Assembly: GCA_964036155.1 (NCBI GenBank)
Contig: OZ038423.1
Coordinates: forward strand, 2,247,249 to 2,311,248
Origin: Diploscapter coronatus
Taxonomy: Eukaryota > Nematoda > Chromadorea > Rhabditida > Rhabditidae
Reading direction: 5' to 3'
Length of the DNA: 64,000 nucleotides
Shown: piece by piece, positions 59,601 to 64,000 of the stretch
Layout of the letters: each line of letters begins with the position of its first letter
Numbering within the stretch: the first letter of the stretch is position 1
The notes under the pieces: generated by a model
Databases searched by the model: none
What the model was told of the DNA's origin: nothing
What the model saw: only the letters and a program-made list of their open reading frames with translations
Position numbers and translations under genes: made by a program

Positions 59601-62549
59601 TCAGTGAAACGTTTTGGCAACTACGATCGATTTTGGTATCAGCTTCCACTTTGCATTCCAAACTGAAGTCCCATGTCTTCATTATTGACACTATTCGTTG
59701 AAAATTGGCCAACTATATTTTTGAATAATGTCTGTACAGAGCAGTGATGAAATTTGTAACCCACTCTTTGTAGCCAGAAAAGTTTAGAAGTGAATCAAAT
59801 ATGTTTTGAGTTCTATCGATACAAGTCAACTATCAAATTTTCAATTAGACTGTCACAGGTAGAAAACTAACAAATGCAAACAAAATGCTCACTGATTGAA
59901 ATCATGGTACGTCACGCGGCAGATGTCGTTGCACAGTGAAATATATGGCTTCTGAAGGTTCGTAAGATTCTGACCCCAGATGTTCAGCTGCGTCGAGTTG
60001 TGATTGATGATGGTCTGAAATCATCATTCTTCATTCATCCAGGAAGATGAGTGCCCCTTAGGTCGACTTTCATGACTCATACTCAAAACTCAGTGTTAGG
60101 AATTCGTACGTTTTTCAAGATTTACCTGCTTCAATTGCGGCGGGCATTTGCCTTTAACCGAAGGGAAGCAGTCCTTCTTGTTCTGCTCGATGGATCGTTC
60201 ATCTCCACTCTTCGCACACCATGCGCATCCCATCGGGTCGTTGAAGCCTCCATCGGCAAGGTTATGGCAGGACGGATACAGGTCGTGGCAGGTGATTTTG
60301 GTGAGAACGATCTGAAGATGGTTTTGATGATCATCTTCTTTCGGATTCAGTATAAGCGTACCTGCGACCCATTCGAAAGGAGCACAGCCTTATCACTGGA
60401 CTGGGTTATCGCGAAGTCTGATTGTGGCTGAGTCAGCACTTGCCACACGATGTTTGCAGGTCTTGAAGCACCAGACCTGCTGATCTGAATTTTAAACGTC
60501 TTTTCTGGTGGCATTGGTAAATCTGTTACTCGAATAACTCTGTTTTCCTGTTTATCCAGTCCAGACAAAAAGTAAGCCTCGGGCGTTGGGATGAGATTCA
60601 TGGCGACGTCGAAGACTGTGGGGAATATCGCCTCCACCGTGCCAGGAATCTTCTTGTAATTCTCTAGCCACCCGAGATTATATGATTCCGCACCATATGC
60701 GCTTAATTGGCAGTTGTCGTATCTGAGCGACTCGCTCTAAAATCATATCGTCAATAGTCTTAGAGTTACGTGCCAAAGTTTTACCCCGCCGTATTTGGAG
60801 CAGGGAGTGGGGTGGGAGTTTGTTGCATGCGTGTAGATCCAGCAGTTTTGCATATTTTTTGCATCCCAAACAGTGGTGTTTCTCTCGAATTTGCAGTCCT
60901 TAAAAATAAAATTTAGTAGATCTTCTTTGCTTCTGAATACTCTCATTCAGATACATTTAGCGCACTCGATGTTATCACAAAGAAAGAGTTATAAGTTATG
61001 TTAACCAAGTGAAATCTCAACTTACTTCAGCAGCATGATAATCGGTGTCCTGACAGATGTTCCATGTCGCCTCGATCTTCTCATTGACGGTCGTCATCGG
61101 ATACGTGCACACCTCAAAATGATCAGGAGTTTTCACGACTACGTGCAAGGTGTCCGTGGATTCCTGATAGGATGCGCTTTGTAGAGCTAAGACGTCTAAA
61201 ATGTGACGATAAGCAAAAAAAAATCATCAGAGAATTCCGTACTGTCTCCTCCGCAATCCAATGTGATCGAAATTCGCGAATACAATTCGAAGGTTTCATC
61301 ACGAGAGCAAACCCTAAAATGAGTTCACCTTTTGAAACTAAAAATCAATTATTTACCTAGTAATCTTTGGGAGAGTGGAGTTGCTTCCAACCTTCCGCTT
61401 TACCAACGAATAGGGCTCATTAGGCTGATAGGTCGAGCCGACAAAGAACGTGAAGTTGTTCCGCTCGAATCCTAACACGCTCATATGGTTGTCGAAAAAA
61501 TCTGATTCGTGGGAGACGTCGAGAGGTTGCAGAATCCTGTAATACCAATGCGCTGATAAACTAACGAAATAGCAGCAAATATGGACCTTTATGTCTGGAT
61601 AATTTGAATTTCAAGCTACCAAATTACTAAGCCCACCCTTCATCCTGAGCCTTGTATCTGTATATCGCTCCGTGTGGCTGATTGTCATCTCCCATTATCA
61701 CGATCCTCAGCATGATCTTTCCTTCGACGGAAGTTTGGACGGCGGACGCAGCAAGAATCCCCTTGGGTGTGATAGTCTCATCCTTCAAGATAAATTCGAA
61801 TCTGGAGCAGGATGAATTTGGGCCGGAGGCGGTGCACATTCTGAATTTTTTTTTTCGATATTTCAGTATTATTGAACCTTTCAAAATGATTTTTAATTTC
61901 ATTGATTTAGACGTTTCCCTTTTTATTCAAAATTATCGTCTGAAATGTCACATGATCTCCATCACCGAAAATGTCTGTCCTTTATTTCCCCATTTAGGCA
62001 TTCGAAAGCGTGCGAAATTACCCGCAATTTTGCCCGTCGCAATAGAAAAGCGTCGTGGGGGAGAAGAGTTTGAGCTCGTGAAATACGTCCCGCTGCAGGA
62101 AAGGCAGTTTGATCACGTTCGAGACATCCTCTGGAAAAAAAACAACTATACAATTTACAAACATGACCATTTTTACTATTAATCCGTCCATTTTGGTCCG
62201 TCTTGTACAGGAATATCCGGTCTTTAGTGGCCACTGCTAGCGTGGAATAGCCATACGTCGTACCGATGATCTGAAAAAAGCATAAAAGTGAAACCTTTTA
62301 CGTTTCACAATTATTATCATCATAAAATTAATAGCTTGAATGAATGGCGGAATAGGGTCATATCGTCAAATAAGTTTATGATAACAACTTGTTGAGTTTT
62401 GAAATGATTTCTACCTGCTCATTCTGGTTCTCCAGCTTTAGCACGGTTGGATAGACGGCTTCAGCGAGTTGGGCGAATATTAGCACCAAGAATATGGGCA
62501 GAAGCCGGCCGACCTGCGGCCGCCGTGGAGCGAGGCTCAAGCAACTCAT
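56664..62549 (-). CDS. MET-family receptor tyrosine kinase (Sema-PSI-IPT-TM-kinase)
   Basis: About 1066 aa in 24 exons, from 62549-62415 to 56774-56664. The signal peptide ([16 protein letters not shown]) is followed by a Sema-like region (about residues 50-484), a PSI domain ([18 protein letters not shown]) and an IPT-like segment ([12 protein letters not shown]). The TM helix is [20 protein letters not shown]. The kinase has a glycine loop GKGYYGDV, VACK lysine, FFNEAKIM glutamate, [17 protein letters not shown] and [10 protein letters not shown], so it looks active. The activation loop has one Tyr (MEYEATG), where MET has two. The closest known nematode relatives are the Sema-containing MET-like kinases (svh-2 type). 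One junction is unsettled: exon 11 must use a weak GTGACG donor at 59916 to stay in phase with 59712-59483, or a short exon was missed. Confidence 0.88.
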
Positions 62550-62583
62550 CGACGCGGACGCATCTGACAAAGCAGGGATGCTC

Positions 62584-62590
62584 CTGAAAT
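62584..62590 (-). promoter_or_regulatory. Probable SL trans-splice acceptor for the kinase
   Basis: On the minus strand AATTTTCAG ends at 62584, 34 nt upstream of the ATG at 62549. That ATG directly precedes the signal peptide. An upstream in-frame ATG would be removed by leader addition here. Confidence 0.4.
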
Positions 62591-64000
62591 TTTCGAATCG
62601 TTGAATGAGTTTCAAGAGTTGAGAGGTTTAGCGATAAAAATGTAAACAAAATGATGGACCGAAAGTGGGTGATTGAGAAAATAGAATTTAAAAAGAAGAT
62701 AAATTGGATAAGTTTTAAAATTGGCGAAGAATAAACATGAAACCTTACGATTATTGGACCTGGTGGTGGTAGGGGTTATAATACAAAAAAGAATTATTTT
62801 ATTGTAGATGACCGATAACTCGAAACGAAATAAATAATGCAAAAATTTGAATATGCAAAGTGTGCAATTGCGTATTTACAAATAATCGTCACGTTCATTC
62901 ATTAAATAGATGAATTGTCGTAAGGTTTGCTGCAAACAACGTATCAAAATTGCGTTTCATTTTTCTTTGCTCCAAGTTGTCGATCATTAGCAATAAGAAA
63001 CGATCAATAAGAAGCTATATTTTTCGGCAAAAATTTCATAGGTTAAACAATAGCAAAATAACCAGTCAGATAGAAATTTGACAGAAACAAAAACAGTTCT
63101 TCAGTAATGATGGGGGATTATCCCTTTTCCGCTAATCTATCAATGAACGGGATCATGAAGGAATGAAAAATGAACGACTATTTTCAGACGCATGACTACG
63201 CTTATCAATGTCTAGAGGCAGAGACGCAGAATAGTTCACCAGAGAAGGAATTATTAATGAGGGATATTGATGGGTCGATAGTTAGCCTAAATTTGGCAGA
63301 TATATGATTTAGAGAGTGCATATTTTGCAAGAGTGCTAAGTACACAGCTTCAAAGACACAAATTAGTTAACTTTTCAAATGCATGATATTTCAGAAATTT
63401 TCAAGGATTAAGAGGAAAAAATCTTGCAGTTGATCTTCACTCACCTATGGACTCTTTCAAATTCACTAAGTGCTAGTTTAGTCTGCCTCTTTTGGCAGAC
63501 ATAAATATAAAACGGTCCAAGGCCATTGCGCGAACACAGAGTAAGGGAAACATCGCGCAACATTCGTGGAAAGGAGAGAAATTTCTACGAGGCAATTCCT
63601 CAAACGAAAATCGATGCGAATCGTGTTGAAATCGGGTGTTTGGAAAAAGTGGAACCAATGTAGCTATCAATTTAGAATACATAACATAATCAAATGCGTA
63701 ATTGAATAGTCATAGTTTTGGATCAAGCATAAATTATGATAAATTACCACTCATCAGATTGTGGAATAGTAGGAAGAAGATGAGTCAAATTAACATTTCA
63801 ATTGAGACATATTTTTAAAAATAGAGGAGTTTATATAAGTATAATGATGTAAAATATCGACTTTTACTGGAATAAAACAATAAAAACTATAGTGATGTCG
63901 TCATATCAATGTCATATTGTCATCGAGATGAAAATTATTCTAACTTTCAGGAAATGTATACCTAATGAAGTGAAAATAAATTATTATGAATTCTTTCCCA
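62591..64000. other. Upstream region of the receptor kinase
   Basis: About 1.4 kb of AT-rich DNA. Short minus-strand open frames (62612-62842, 63473-63682) show no splice partners or motifs. Presumed to be promoter sequence; no TATA box or repeat stands out. Confidence 0.45.

Noticed and set aside
1..64000. Possible tRNA, rRNA, CRISPR or intact transposon
   Set aside because: None found by eye on either strand. No transposase or reverse-transcriptase motifs appear in any frame examined.

Overview
The window is nuclear DNA from a nematode. Genes are split by short introns ending in U-rich TTTCAG-type 3' splice sites. Several first exons start right after such a site, as expected for spliced-leader trans-splicing. 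The gene content is typically nematode: cuticle collagens, Srt-like chemoreceptors, a DUF19 protein and a carboxylesterase cluster. The cuticle collagens here carry far more introns than those of Caenorhabditis elegans, so this is probably not a close Caenorhabditis relative. I could not identify the species. Gene models were assembled by hand from reading frames and splice phases; where phases failed to join, I say so.

Layout. 0-7.5 kb: three tandem carboxylesterase genes (+), the first cut by the window edge, with mosaic near-identity that suggests gene conversion. 8.2-11.9 kb: two tandem Srt-like 7TM receptors (-). 14.3-18.1 kb: a rhodopsin-type, peptide-receptor-like GPCR (-). 18.1-32.0 kb: about 14 kb of AT-rich DNA with no gene I can support. 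32.0-34.5 kb: a cuticle collagen (-) with a long acidic/proline/glutamine tail. 35.2-38.8 kb: an acyl-CoA synthetase of the 4-coumarate-CoA-ligase type (+). 40.1-44.3 kb: a second cuticle collagen (+) cut into about 24 exons. 45.2-49.9 kb: five tandem small cysteine-rich secreted proteins (+). 51.2-55.3 kb: a secreted protein with an N-terminal DUF19-like domain and a mucin-like Thr/Pro tail (+). 56.7-62.6 kb: a MET-family receptor tyrosine kinase with Sema, PSI, IPT-like, transmembrane and kinase segments (-).

Most unusual signals. (1) The 40-44 kb collagen has exons as small as 8 nt. At least six of its introns fold into long nested hairpins, and two of those hairpin introns begin with A or C instead of the G of GT. 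This resembles mobile hairpin introns ('introners') or non-conventional introns, and I know of no description of it in cuticle collagens. (2) The five-gene cysteine-rich family shares a C-x(14-31)-C-x(8-10)-C-x2-CC-x(25-28)-C-x-CC pattern, a conserved 26-nt exon in three members and start-codon-only first exons. One member has a C-terminal membrane segment. I do not recognise this family.

The genes do not form one pathway. Tandem duplication explains three of the neighbourhoods: the esterases, the Srt receptors and the Cys-rich proteins.
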